Positions 36,921 to 49,346 of a stretch of 64,000 nucleotides of DNA are shown here, one piece after another. The stretch's first letter is position 1. Every line of letters begins with the position of its first letter. This DNA is from Neospora caninum Liverpool (Eukaryota > Apicomplexa > Conoidasida > Eucoccidiorida > Sarcocystidae): assembly GCF_000208865.1 (NCBI RefSeq), contig NC_018386.1, forward strand, positions 744,001-808,000, in the 5' to 3' direction. The notes under the pieces are model-generated. The model was given only the letters and a program-made list of their open reading frames with translations. It made no database searches and had not been told where the DNA came from. The position numbers and the translations under genes were made by a program.

Positions 36921-39900
36921 TCATTTACTGTAGCCTAAGACGCTGCGAATTGTGTGGTCCAGGACAGGAGCCGGTTGCGGGTTCGGCCTGGTTTCGGAGC
37001 AATACGGAGGGTTCATCGCTGTCGCTGTACACAATTCCCCTATCAGACACGGGGGCGGCACTGACGCGATTACCCGCTCCAGGACACTATCGGCCTGGAC
37101 AAAAGCTTCCGCAGCAGTTGACTGAATTTGATCTGAAAACAAATGCGGATGTAGGATGACGATGTCGTACGCGCACACTGCTATTGCCACTGCAGTCTAT
37201 GGCATTTCTTTTATTATTACCACAAAACCCCTTAACTTCTGCCTCCGGAGTGCGTTCATATTTGCAGGTCACAATGTAGTTATTTTGAGTGGACCGCTGG
37301 GGGCCTACACAATCAAAACACGCGCATGGCCGTTTAAACGTCTTCGTTGTGTAATGATGTATGTGGCCCCACTCACCTGAAACACCAGCAGCACACAAAG
37401 AAGACTTGCCGCAGTTGTTCACGCATCCGGTCCACCGATACGTGGGAAGCTTTGTCTGAGCGGCAAAAACAGCACATTTGACAGCCGAAAATATTACCTT
37501 CAAAAACAGCAGTGCTCATTTTGAATGTGTCCACCCTGTAGATGTTTCGTGATTTCCATGAGTGATTCCCACATCGTATGCAGGTAGATGAACAGCGGAC
37601 GCGGACAGGTCATGCCAAACACTCCATGGCGCACTCTAGCGAGTCCTCACCTTTTGGAAGCATGCCCAATCGTCTGTGGTCCAGTCTTGCCTGGCCACCC
37701 ATCCTTCGCCGTTTCTCTTAGCGCAGTAGTCGTTTGCATTTTTTTGATACGGTGAACAGAACGCAGGGTTCTCGGCGATTATCGCCAACTTAGGGAACGC
37801 AGCGGTTAACACAGATGTCGTTAGTGGCGCTCCATGGCAAGGGACGCTGTTGCTGCATCCGTCGGTGCAGGTGGAGAGATACGAGAAATTAAGAAATGCG
37901 AACGGATAGCACCGCCACTCTGGATGTCCGTTTGCCTTCTGACTGCCGACCATCCGCGACAACCAAAGCTGGTAGCAGTATATTGTCCATTGCCCTTTTC
38001 GGCACAGCTGATCCATTTGCGTCTGGCAGTAATTATCCATCGCTTGTTGCTGTTTGCTCAGTTGCTGAATGGCTACTATTCTGTGCGCCTTCACACACAT
38101 GGGGGGGTTCACCGTCGAGGGAATGCAAGTTTCATCGGCATGTTGGCACGGATGAAGAGCCGCGAAGGCCGCATCGATGTCTGGCTGGGGGATGATGTGT
38201 ACTGTTTGAGTTGGGATTTCCCCTGACGCACAGACAAACAAAATCTCACTCACGTTCTGAATTGGCCCTTTTACAACTGCAGACGTCGGATGCCGCCCTC
38301 CTCTATTTTGTATTATGCTTCCTTTGTGGCTTACCGGGCGATAGACCCCCCGCACATGGTGTGAAGCCTCCGCAGTTGTTTGCACAGTAAGACTGGCCTT
38401 CAAGAGATATGTCGACCTGCATTACCGCGCACCACACGCTTCGGAGAAATACCAGAGAGAAACGTGCGCGTCTCCCGCCTCTGCAAGTTCTCAATCCTTC
38501 GATGATGTTCACTAACTGCCACTCAAGCCGCGTAAAGTGTGCTCGTTTCCCCGACTCAATTTGGTGTTCAGTACTATTCCTCTGTTGTACGCGTAGCCAA
38601 TCTTACCGCGTTGAAGCACATCCACCGACTCCTGACGGGGTCATACCGCGCTATGGTTCCTGTCTGCTTGAAATTGCACAATGCATCTGCTGATCGCTGA
38701 AAGGAAGTGCAATATATCCATCGTCGCTTGCTAATGAAAGCAGAGAGGGCAGCCTGAGGCAGTGTGGCAACTGTCTGCGCTGAAACGGTACCAATGCACT
38801 GCATATGGTTTCCACAGTCATCCATGCACTGGACGTGCTTGACGGTCGTGTTCGTGATGGACGCTTCGTAGCACCGCCAGTGTAAGACGGAGTCGCGGGT
38901 TCCTGGACCGAACCGTGCAACAGCGCTGTGGACCCTGCAGTAGCTGCTCCCACCGGCTGTATCCGAACACAGCGTTTGAAACTGCGCTGTGCAGAAAGCG
39001 TTCAGATCTTGCTGGAGCCTTGAGACTGACACACAACATCCATACACCTCAAGTATGTAAAACTTCTGTCAAAGCCTGGAAGTCCGCCAACGATTACTTG
39101 CCGACGACGCGACGTTCGTCGGCCTGCAAACCTGTTATCCAGTGCAGGACAGTTTACCTGTCAACACCTACCTGCTCGTGGCACCCCCAAGGAGGTTGTG
39201 GCAGCTGTTGCAACTGTGGAGGTTGTTGTCAGAACAGACCAGGCTGGCGCTGGAGCGGGCGCTGCTACTCTCGTTGTCTTTTCCACTCCCTGCACCCGCA
39301 AAGACGGAGCGTGTGGCACGGCGGAAGCCTCCTTCGTCACTGCCACTCCCATCGGAGCTTCAGGCTCTGGCACACCTACGGTCGCCTTCTGCACTGCCTT
39401 GCCATCTGGAACTGCAAGGTGTGGCGCACCTACGGTCACCTTCTCCACTGCCTTGCCATCCGGAACCTCAGGCTTTGGCACACCTACGGTCGCCTTCTTC
39501 ACTGCCTTGTCCTCTGGAACTGCACGCTTTGGCAGACCTGCGGTTGTCTTCTTCACTGCCTTGCCATATGCAACTTCAGGCTTTGGCGCACCTGCGGTAG
39601 CCTTCTTCACTGCCTTGCCATATGCAACTTCAGGCTTTGGCGCACCTGCGGTAGCCTTCTTCACTGCCTTGCCGTCTCGACCTTCAGGCTTTGGCGCACC
39701 TGCGGTAGCCTTCTTCGCTGGCTTACCATCTGCAACTCCAGGCTTTTTTGGGTCGACTGGGGTTGCCTTTGTCGCAGACTTTCCGTGCGGAGGTGCAGGC
39801 TGACTGTCGACTGGTATCAACGTCGTGACCGTTTTTCCATGTCGTGCTGCTGCAGGTTGTTGCGCAACTGACGTCCTCTTCGTAGACAACTGCCCATAAC

Positions 39901-40339
39901 GGCCAGCACGCTGCGACGCTGCTGTGATGTCCTTTGTCGCCGCCCCTGTATTTGGAGCTTCAGGCTGAGAAGTGGTCGTCAGCTTCACAGGCATTTCATG
40001 TGGAGCGGGAGGCTGTGGTACTGCTCCGGTTGGGGTGGTCACACGTTTTTTGTGGGGACGCTCACTTTTAGGGGCTCGTGTGGTTGTTGACTTTACGGTC
40101 TTTATATGGAGAATCGGCGAGTGTGGTGCCATCATTCCCATATCGGCACCATGTTGATCATGCGTCGCACCCGCAACCGCGCGATCGTTGTCACGGTTTA
40201 TAGAATTGCCCCTGGAAGGTCTGGCTAGTCTACGCTGCTGCATCTGCCCATTCACACCAGCAGCTCCACAAAAAAAGACTAACAACACAAAAGACGCGCC
40301 CAACACCAACCCTCTCTTCCACAGAAGGGGCACCATCAT
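36921..40339 (-). CDS. Secreted modular cysteine-rich protein A (unknown function), 6 exons, 843 aa
   Basis: I do not recognise this family. Exons (minus): 40339-39172, 39025-38607, 38416-38335, 38222-37651, 37455-37377, 37132-36921; phases 1,0,1,0,1 close at 844 codons. Residues 1-31 form a clear signal peptide (LVLGASFVLLVFFCGAAG). Residues about 32-389 are Pro/Ala/Lys/Thr-rich and mucin-like, with seven 18-residue repeats at 206-331. Then follow: a 10-cysteine domain (390-529), a 3-cysteine motif SYCANNCGGFTPCAGG (530-556), a second 3-cysteine motif PCQHADETCIPSTVNPPMC plus a second 10-cysteine domain (557-747), then TGCVNNCGKSSLCAAG (748-773) and PCLIGELCTATAMNPPYC (774-843). No transmembrane segment or GPI-like tail is seen, so it should be soluble after secretion. 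It is a tandem paralogue of the gene at 42398-44710. Role in wall, adhesion or matrix is only a guess. Confidence 0.85.
39347..39724 (-). repeat. Seven tandem 54-bp units coding an 18-residue repeat
   Basis: In exon 1 of protein A, seven units of consensus KAVKKATAGAPKPEVAYG (residues 206-331) run head to tail. The central units are nearly identical and the outer ones are degenerate; more diverged copies precede them. Because the unit is a multiple of three, the opposite strand also stays open in several frames, which explains the long plus-strand frames here. The paralogue B lacks this array. Confidence 0.9.
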
Positions 40340-42397
40340 GGTAGCATCCTCCGCCTACGTCAGTACGCGAGTGAAAACAGCCTTAAAGGTATGGGCACTG
40401 TTCTTTGGCTGAAATGGCAAACGGCCAGGAAGCAGTACACACAGCATGTACCCTTCCGGACGCTCCTAAACGACGTCCCAACTTAGCACAGCGCTTTCCA
40501 CACCAGTGAAAACATCATATGATCGGTGGCTTATCGGCTGATATTGAATAGCGCTTCTTCGATGACTGTGCGGGTTGAGGAGCGCCCGAGGGGGGTGTGC
40601 CTCTCGAGGCTAGGGGAGTCGAGCAGTCTTACTGGTCGATCGTGTCTCCTCACTCCTAGCCAGTACCGACTCGGTGTCTATGAGCCCGAACATCCAACTG
40701 CCCCGAAAAAATCCGAATTGATTGTTGGCTTAAAATGCCTTGCAAGCATCTGTGTTCGGCTATACCGTTGCACATGAGAATGCTGTGGGTCTGCTGGCAC
40801 AAATGGGGTGACTGTGCGCCAAATGCACACGGCTCAGTGGCCGCATTGCACATCTTCCATGTATGTAGCCTGAGTGCATGACCGCAGACGTAACATGGAA
40901 TGGCTTCCGAGAGACATAATTTCGTGTACAAGACCTCTCCACTCTCTTGATGAGGGGGTGAGCGCGATTAATTGTACGAATATATAAGCAACAGTCCCCA
41001 AGGTTAGGCATTCGCTTCGGTGCTCAAGGCATGCTTCATGCTGTAGCAATTCGTGCGAATGTCCCGCCACGCGGCACAAAGCGTGGCGAGAAACACGGGG
41101 TGAGCCCCCGAGCGGAGCCACGCGTGTGATGTGCACCCGAGACGCATCCAGGCCTCGATGGTGTGACGTCAGTACGCCCGCCATTCGGCTATCGGATGGT
41201 AACGCGTTCTATCGAGCTTTCCCTGGTCGACAAACCGTAATTATACAACCTGAGAATGACCACAGTCTCCACCTCTTCGCGGCACGACCCACTTCATAGG
41301 GTACAGTTCTCCCATCACAATGAGCGACTGAAGGTAATTCGGTGTTAAACCTGGTTGTGCCTCTGCCGCTGCTCTGGGAGGGCCTCCCGCAGGAATTCAG
41401 AGATTCCTTTTCTCGCGTGCTAAGGCTTCCCAATGGTTTGTAGATTATTAATTCATCCACTCCAATACTCTCTCACCCATCCGATCCTCTCTTCCATCCT
41501 TATGTACTCTACGACGAAGTACGTGATAACGTCGCTATTCAATGTTCGGCTATCGCTGATTGATATCACCACCCATCGGTTGCGGTGATGATCGCAGCAA
41601 TTTACAAACGCGTGTACTACGCATCTGACCTTTAGAGTACGTGACTAGTTGCACAGGCGAAGAGTCACCCTGTAATAGGAAGAAATCCGGGTATTTGCTT
41701 ATGTTACTCCATGCTGTGCTCTCAAATGGCTTTCGCTCAGCAACATTGCGCGCGTCGCTGCACGGCATATCTTCCTTTTGATAAAGGTACTCGAACATGC
41801 TGTCGCACACGGGAAGTTTACCAGCGACTCTTTGTACTAAGGAAAACGCGCGGTGTCAACCTCTGCATCAGCCGCGGGCGATCGAACCAGGTCGGTCTCC
41901 TAGTCTGCATCACGGTAGCGGCTTGCGCGCGTCTAAGTTCGTCCTGGTTGCTACTCTCCTTAGATTCGGTATGACGTGATAACATCACATTTACCTGAAC
42001 TAATGAGGCACAACAAACTTTACATATCGGAGAAACCTTGTGGGTTACCAACAGCACGGGCACTCCGCCATGGGAAACACCTTGTTTGCCACATTTGTGT
42101 TTGCAAATACGTTTCAGTGGCAACAGGAAACAGAACTCTTCATTCCTCCTATATCGTTCCCGCCCATGCCGTGGACCTGATGGGTCTTTCCATGCAGGAA
42201 GATACCAGCAATCGGAAGCTGGGACAACTCGCAAACACCGGCACCTCATGCTGACTCAGCTTTTTCTTGTAATACCCTCATTGGTAAACACCTCAAACGG
42301 CGCATCAGGGCGGCGAGAGAACACTTTCGTTGTTTCTTGGAGTAGCGTGATATTCACCTTGTATGGAACCGCTTTTCTCAGTATCCTCGTAGCTTTT
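40340..42397. other. 2 kb intergenic region between cysteine-module genes A and B
   Basis: It should contain the promoter of gene A and the 3' UTR of gene B. Frames such as 41711-41974 and 41976-42254 (plus) are short, have no recognisable domain, and do not chain. No gene, RNA or microsatellite is seen. Confidence 0.5.
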
Positions 42398-44710
42398 TTA
42401 CTCGTATACCGATGACATAATTACTTTCGATAGGGGATTGGGTCTTGATACGGAACAGTACGCCGGCTCTTGCGCTGCCGGCTCACACGTCTCCCCAACT
42501 AAACACGGGTCCGGGACGGCGACGACTACGTTTTCCAAGTCTTCATCCTGGACACCGTCGCTCACGGCTCCTGCAGATACAGTCACACACGCAACAACTA
42601 CAAAAGACTCTTGTCGTTTGGCGCCGGCCGTTTCCAGTTATTGTCGTTTCTCGTCTGAATGAGGACGTTGCAATGTTTTGTAATCAATCCGCTGTTAGCA
42701 TCCCAATCCCTCACCTGTTCCAGCGCTGGGGCACCAAACGAATTCTCCGCAGTGGCCGGCGCATCCTACCCAGACACTCGCCGGTAAGTTGCCCTGCAAC
42801 ACGGTGCGCACCACAAACACATCGACTGTCCAGGCAGTGAGAGGCGGCATGAATTTCTGCTGGAGAACCGTTTCGTGCAGAGGACGTTCGGGAGGCACTA
42901 TCTTAGTGATGCCTTAGAGGCGTACCAATTTGAAACAGGCCCACTTGTAGGTGTTGCAGTTTTGCCTTGCTACCCAGCCGGAGCCGTGCTTCTGGGCACA
43001 GTAGGCATTCCCTGCCCGCTGGTACGAGGAACAGTAACTCATGTCGGCGGCGATCTTGTCCAGCATGGAGAAGTCGATGACGGCTGGTGACACTTCTGCT
43101 GCCTGTCCCCGGCAAGAAACTCGATTGCCGCATCCGTCGATGCATTTGGACAGTCGCGTGAAGTCTAGTCGGGACTCTGGATAACACCTCCACGCAGTGG
43201 TTTCCCGAGGGATGCGGCCGATGTCGTAACGGGCCAGCCACAGTCCAAAGCAGTCTTCCGTTTGCTTGCCTTTTCTGCATTCCTCGTCCATGGCCTCTTG
43301 GCACGCGGCGTCAAGAGCCCGTTGCTGCTCTACAAGTCTCTGGAGTACTACAGTCTGCCCCTGTGATAGGCACTGTGGTGGATTCACCGCGCTGGGCACG
43401 CAGATGTCACCAGCATTTCTGCATGGCTGTATTGCCTCAAAAGCTGATTTCATGTCGCGATGTCGGACACGACGTACACTCCGGTATGGAAGATCCCCTG
43501 AGACAATAAAACCAAGTTACGTCGAGAAGCTGTGTATCCAGTCGACATCTGGATAACTCATTTTAATTGTATTCTCACTTCTTACTACGCCTGTTATTCG
43601 CATCGTGTCCTTACTTGGTAACAAGCCTCCTGCACACGGCGTTGGTCCGCCACAGTTGTCAGCACAGTAACTAATCCGATCCAACGCAACATCGCCCTGC
43701 ACGCAAAGCACAGGTCTCCGTCAACGAAAGACCTCGTTCACGCAGAGGCGCTTTATCTCCCCGATGCGTCTGCAAGCAAAACAGTAACTCTGGTTTGTTG
43801 CACGACCTCGCGTACCAGGTCAAGGCACATCCATCTTTGCCCGTGGTGATCGTATCTGGCGATGTCCCCATGATGCTTTAAGTTACATAGAGCATCTGCT
43901 GCCTGTTGGTAGCGTGAACAGTATGTCCACTTCCGTCGTTTGATCCAGTCGTCCATCCTGGGCATGGCCACCTTTATGGTTTCTGATGAACGCACATCCC
44001 CCACGCATTTCATCAGGTTCCCGCAGTTGTCTACGCACTTCACTTTCCGTTCACGGTGGTCATTTTCCGTGCTGATGTGGCATTGCCAGGCCTCTTCTAC
44101 ACTACGTGCTCTTGGATCGTACCGACCAACCACAGGGTCTTTTGTACAGTACTTCCGCTGTACTGCCTTCGCACACAGTTGCTCAAATTGTTTAGCGCAG
44201 TAATCATCCACATCCTGTTGGAGCTGGGAGACCAGTGCTGAACGCAAAACGCATTGAATTAGTCCATGAATGCACCACGATATTTTCTGCCCGCCTTTAC
44301 ACCTCCGCTTTGTATTGGACATCAAGACAGGCCACTGTCGTTCAACGCTTACAACTGGCCAATGCTGTCGGCTGAGGTGTTCGTGGCTGTATCCTCCTGG
44401 ATGTTAATGGCTCTGGAACGGATACGGCTGCGGTGGTACCACCCAGTTGAAAAGATTGATTTTGACGAGGATCTGTTTTAGGAGACAGAGCTGCCGGCTG
44501 GCGTTCGGTCGCCGGCTCTTCCTTCTGAACAAAAGGATCAAAAATCTCAGGGAAGTACGCAGGACCCGAGTGTCCTGCGACCTCGTACGGCAAACGTAAT
44601 CCTGGACGGGACCCTATTGCGCCAATAGCTGTAGTTTCCAGTGATACTGCAAGTGCGACATATGCGGTCACGCCCATCAGGCGGGCTCCTACCGTTTTAG
44701 CTTGCGTCAT
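42398..44710 (-). CDS. Secreted modular cysteine-rich protein B (unknown function), 6 exons, 561 aa
   Basis: Tandem paralogue of protein A. Exons (minus): 44710-44353, 44237-43816, 43696-43615, 43497-42926, 42793-42715, 42570-42398; phases 1,0,1,0,1 close at 562 codons. Exons 3, 4 and 5 are 82, 572 and 79 nt, exactly as in A. The start at 44710 (MTQAKTVGARLMGVT) gives a hydrophobic signal-like stretch through about residue 30; the frame is open upstream, so this is an inference. Residues about 31-119 are a short Pro/Ser/Thr-rich linker without A's repeat array. Then: 10-cysteine domain (120-260), SYCADNCGGPTPCAGG (261-287), PCRNAGDICVPSAVNPPQC plus second 10-cysteine domain (288-478), VGCAGHCGEFVWCPSAG (479-504), PCLVGETCEPAAQEPAYC (505-561). 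All ten cysteines of each domain are conserved with A. No anchor is seen. Function unknown. Confidence 0.85.
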
Positions 44711-47495
44711 AATCGACACTAGGAAGCAGGGGAACAGCACACAGTTTGAAGCAGCTGACTGTCTTAGGGCGTCGGATTGTGCACCGCCTTGGAACCCATC
44801 TACAACCAGGAACAAACGAAACACACGAATCTTGAGTCAGCGCCTGGATAATGTCTCACTTCTGACGCTCAGACGAAAGAACAAATGTACCGTAAACCCT
44901 GTGTGTCTGGGGGGTCCTGATATCGAAGTGGTGGTCAGGCACACGACACAGTAACCACAGGCACCGCCGGCGCGCGCCATCGTCCCATTCTGTCACCGGC
45001 GGCCAGTTAACGGAAGCAACAATCATTCAGCCAGTAGAGGCCAGACACAAGGCGCCGATTATTATTATTGCGCTGTGTGTTTTGCAATATTGCCTGTAGT
45101 TCCACTTACCATTTCGAACGGTGGTACCACCGGATAAGTGTTACGCAGATATCGGGGTGCGAGTCAAGGAATAAGCTTCTGCCACTATTATGAGTTGCAA
45201 ATGCGAGTCTATCTCGTTTCCGCAACAATTCGCAAAGGCTGCGGCCCCAGACGGCGGCACCGCAAGCGACCTGTGGAAGGCCTAGTGTCGAGCCGGAAAA
45301 GCAACCGAACCACGACTAGGGATATCTAGCGTTTGCCTGGAAGTTTTTGGCGTAGAAGGCTGTGTGCCTTCGCACATAACTGCGAAACAAGCAACTCTCC
45401 TGGTTGGATCATGCTTGATCGTTTACATGACCAACCAGAAACGAAAGAAATGGAGAAAGAAAAAAAAATGAAGATGGCGCAACCGGAAAAGCACTCCATG
45501 TACCACAATTAAAAGTACATAAGCAACGCACTCGCGAAATGGCTGAACGAGAAATGCACCAGGCTCTGAACCGGTGCACATGCTTATCGAACCTAGGCGC
45601 TTTGAGGCGGACAGCCCGCAAGGAGACAATCCGCGCGATGTACTGCCTCGTGAGTTGCAACGGTCACTGTTGGGAAACGGGAATAAGCACTGTGGAGCAC
45701 TACTGCGGAGAGGCCACGAACATACCTATGCTATTAGCTAAACGACGTTCCAGAGAAATTTAACCTAAGGAAATGCATCGGAATAGGCATGACGGAACAG
45801 ATGCCGAGAAGACGGTGGACCACGATGCCTTTAAGAAGAGAAGAACTTCTGCTATAATAAGTAAAAATCTATGAAGAAAGAGAGCAGATGCGGGCATCGA
45901 GTCCATTCAACACCGTCCAGCTAAATCACCGTGGCTGTGAGTTCTGTAGTTACCAGAGACACTGGGATCTCTGCCCATCCCTCACCCCAAGAACAGAATG
46001 GAGGCCCGTTCCGACCGTTTCCTGTTTAATGAGGATGGCGTCAAAGTACCCGAAGCTAGATGTTTTACTAAGAAAACTGCCAGGGTTTGGATCGCATATA
46101 CAACACGTATTGGGCGGCTGTAACTCATCCGATAATCCTGATCTGAGGCCGCGCTCGAACTGACCCTGTTTTCCACAACAATGACTGTGTTCTCACAAGA
46201 GCTTTGCATGCCACGAACTCGAAGAGCATGGTTTGACAAGGTCTCAGGTTCCCAGAATAAAGAATGTAGTTGCCTGATTCGTGATGCATGTTGGAACACA
46301 GGGGTGTCGTCATGAACTCGAGCAGCTTCGCTGGCCCAAATCCGGTCTCGGTAGTGTTTGTACAAGGTAGCAACGCCTTGTCTTGACGTTTAAACCGAAA
46401 TAGCCCAAAAACATTATTGAAGGTTCTGAAAGAGGTACTGGCTTTTTTTTTTGCAAATCACGAGCCTTTTCGTATTGATCTGCCGAAACATGTCGAAGAA
46501 CTACCGCATTCTTCGCAGCCCAACCTATCGTACGACAGAGTCACATAGATGATTTCGTGTAGTTGTATAGATTTGGAGAGCGATGAGTGACCATGGTGAT
46601 TTCTTTTGTTGCCCACCAAAACGTGCGCAACTTTTCTTCTTGTGCCCGAATAACGGCGGGGTAGCAGGAGGGTGATTTCACCCGGGGTAAGTGCAGTACG
46701 TGATACTTGCCTCCGATGACATGGTTCCCGTCTCCTCCCTGAAGAGAAACTCTACTTTTCTCTGCTTCTTGGAATATACGTCAACCCTCGCAGGTTCATC
46801 CATGTCTCTAGACAAACCCTAACGATGCGCCGTTCGGTTCAATCAAAACGGCTCTCCACTTCCACAAGAGCTTACCAACAAAATGTAACGAAACAGAAAA
46901 GTGCGAACTAGCGAGCCTAGGCAGTGGGTATGTCCTGAGACACGAGAGATTTCTGAAGAATGTTGTGCAGGGGGAGACAGATCCTTGACGTCTCAGTGTC
47001 CCAATGCGGCCGACAGGGACCCGCGAGCCAGCTCAAGGCTTTATTCTTAACAGCATCTAAAGAGCGCAGCCCCGTAGCAAGTCGTAGTGTCGCCAACGAT
47101 GAGGATTGACGGATTTCACCCAGGCTCCGCAGGTGAGAACTTGACCCGGGGTCGGCCTTTCGGGGAGTACTGCACAGGATGTCTTGTAAGTTTCCTTGCG
47201 TGTTTATGGTTAATTACGGTGCAGATCATGCGCTTGTCACCGTCGACCGGACACCAAGTGGAAATAACGCTCTCATCCTTCAGTGTTTGCCCAACATGTG
47301 GATGCTGCATGGCGAACATCCACCTGCCCCATCTCGCTCGAGAGTGAGTTCGTGTGAGGTATGTGATACAACACGATTGCTGGACAATACTGTCGCACGT
47401 CCCATGTTCTGCGATGTCGAGGTGAATCCGGTCTGTTGACAGGACCACCATTGAGAGAGCAACTCGTGGCCACGATGGTGGCCGCGAGGTGAGAA
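44711..47495. other. 2.8 kb intergenic region, no gene seen
   Basis: It probably contains the promoter of gene B. Composition is moderate in GC with few simple repeats. A possible upstream exon for the small plus-strand gene at 47496 could lie at about 47215-47341 (acceptor after GGTGCAG, donor before GTGAGTTCG), but the frame is ambiguous. Other frames are short and domain-free. Confidence 0.4.
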
Positions 47496-48121
47496 ATGGG
47501 AGACAAGGTCAAGTTCTTGCAAAATTATGTTCCATCAAGCCTCTTACGGGCTTTCGCAATCGCCGATACAATACACCTGTGCTGCTTCGTCGATAGGAGC
47601 ACCTTTGAGAGAGGCTCGCACTATACGGTGCCCATTCGTCGTTCAAGCGTACCATCATTCACCTCTATCTACGACTTAAGTAAAACCCATAAGTTGCATC
47701 GCAATAATCTTGTTTTCGGGAACATATTTCTGATGGGCATGTGTGCCCACTGCCGCCCATGGTGCTACGCGATTCGCTTTTCTCACGCGTTGCTTCCACA
47801 TGACTTCTAAAGTGGTTCCTCTGCAAAGCTGTGTCCTCTGGAATCTTCAACAAAATCCGTGTACCCGAGCAGTTATACGTCTGTTTCCCGCACACCAAAT
47901 GGTCCCATCCAGAAGGCAAGTTTCTTTTGCAAGTGCCCCGGAACGGGTGTCGTGCCTACTTGATTGCAAACAAAAATGACTTAGATGTAGACATGGCGAT
48001 GCGGTACGGAAAAATAATTCCATTGAACACGGGTGAAGTCAGGAAATATGTTCAGCATGTTACTGAAGGAGCCAGAGAAAAGCTTGATTTAGTAGCTTCT
48101 ATCACTTACAGAGAGCGTTGA
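47496..48121 (+). CDS. Possible small two-exon gene, hypothetical protein (158 aa)
   Basis: Tentative exons 47496-47679 and 47829-48121 join in phase 1 to give 159 codons. The first starts at ATG (MGDKVKFLQ) and ends at a GTAAAA donor after SIYDL; the second runs from a CAAAG acceptor to TGA. The product is not low-complexity and has an ordinary soluble-protein composition (for example RVPEQLYVCFPHTKWSHPEG and YLIANKNDLDVDMAMRYG), which is why I list it. I recognise no domain. There is no signal peptide in this model, but an earlier exon could supply one. Gene reality and start are uncertain. Confidence 0.35.
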
Positions 48122-49346
48122 AGTTGCCCCGAAAATATCGAGTGCATGCACCACAGCGCATGCGAATGTTGAGAAGGTTTTATAAACGCTCGAGTTTAGG
48201 CTCATAGCAAACTCGTAAAATGGCGCGTGAACATTGTTCTAAGGCACGATTTTCCCCTATCTTCCCATATAAGAGATTCACACAAGCTATCCAAGTTCGT
48301 CTGCTAGTAATCCCCGCTTTTCTTCTCCGACGGAGAGGAGCCGAGTTCCTCTGCCTCCCTAAGCATGGAAATGTAGTCAGTGAGCAAGCGGGGGCCTGTA
48401 TCCCCATCAACTGACTGTGACCCCTCTTTCGTCTGCCTATGTGCCCCTCTTTTTGTCAAGTGGATGTCCTTTTGCTCGTTTCCAGGGTGACAGCTGGGAA
48501 GCAACTGGAGAACCCAATGAGTACCCCCGATTCCGTCTGCACTGCGAAAGACAAATACGGGGACTGAACTGTCTCGACAGCATGCACCGGGGCTAAAGTG
48601 TATACCTTTTTGTTTGCTGAAAGGTCTCTTCTGGACAGCTGGTGAGGCAGTTTCCGCTTGAGAGAGAAGATCTCTGCCGTGGTCCGAGGCCGACTCAGTT
48701 TTTGTGTGTGACGAGAATGATTCTTGCCAGTCCCCCCTTCTTCACTTCTCCACTCTGATAAACGCGACTCAGCCCCTCATTTGACGACACGGACTCATCA
48801 CCCGAAGTTGATCCACGCAAGTGATTTGCATTCCTCTTTCTCTCGCGGACATGCATCTTCTTCACACATTTTCTGGATTCATTTTTGCGTGGAAAAGCAG
48901 AGAGTGGGCGAGCGCGAGAAAACACGCGTCTTTGGTCCATAAACGTTTTTGATTTTGGATGGTACAGTTCATGTGAAGCAACGTGACGCATTTGAGCAAC
49001 GTCCACTCGAGTTTGTCGGCGTGCAGCGCATGGCGAACGCGGTCAAATCGACAGACACTTGGAAGAAAGATCCCAGGCAGGAGGTGCACATCGGACTAGC
49101 CACACTCGCCATCGAGGTTGCTTTCCTTAACTCCTTTCCTTCACTTCTTCTTCTCCGCTCTTCTTCGTCCTCGTCTGCCAATCTTCGTCTTCCCTTCTGT
49201 GTCTTGTGATTCGCATTCTTCCTCGTCTCCCGCTTTCTTGCTTGCTTCTTCTGCCTCGTCCACACCTGAATCGCAGTCGATACAGCCACCGTCACTAGCT
49301 GTTGCTGTCTTCTCTTTCGGTTTTTTTTCCTTGTATCGGAGACACG
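48122..49346. other. Intergenic region upstream of the RWD-domain gene
   Basis: This 1.2 kb should include the promoter and 5' UTR of the gene starting at 49347; the last 250 bases are CT-rich on plus. No supportable gene is seen. Short frames on both strands lack domains. Confidence 0.45.

Noticed and set aside
36921..44710. Possible CPW-WPC or SRS (SAG1-related) identity for the cysteine-module genes
   Set aside because: The CPxxW/WPC signature is absent, and the cysteine spacing and lack of a GPI-like tail do not fit the SRS fold.
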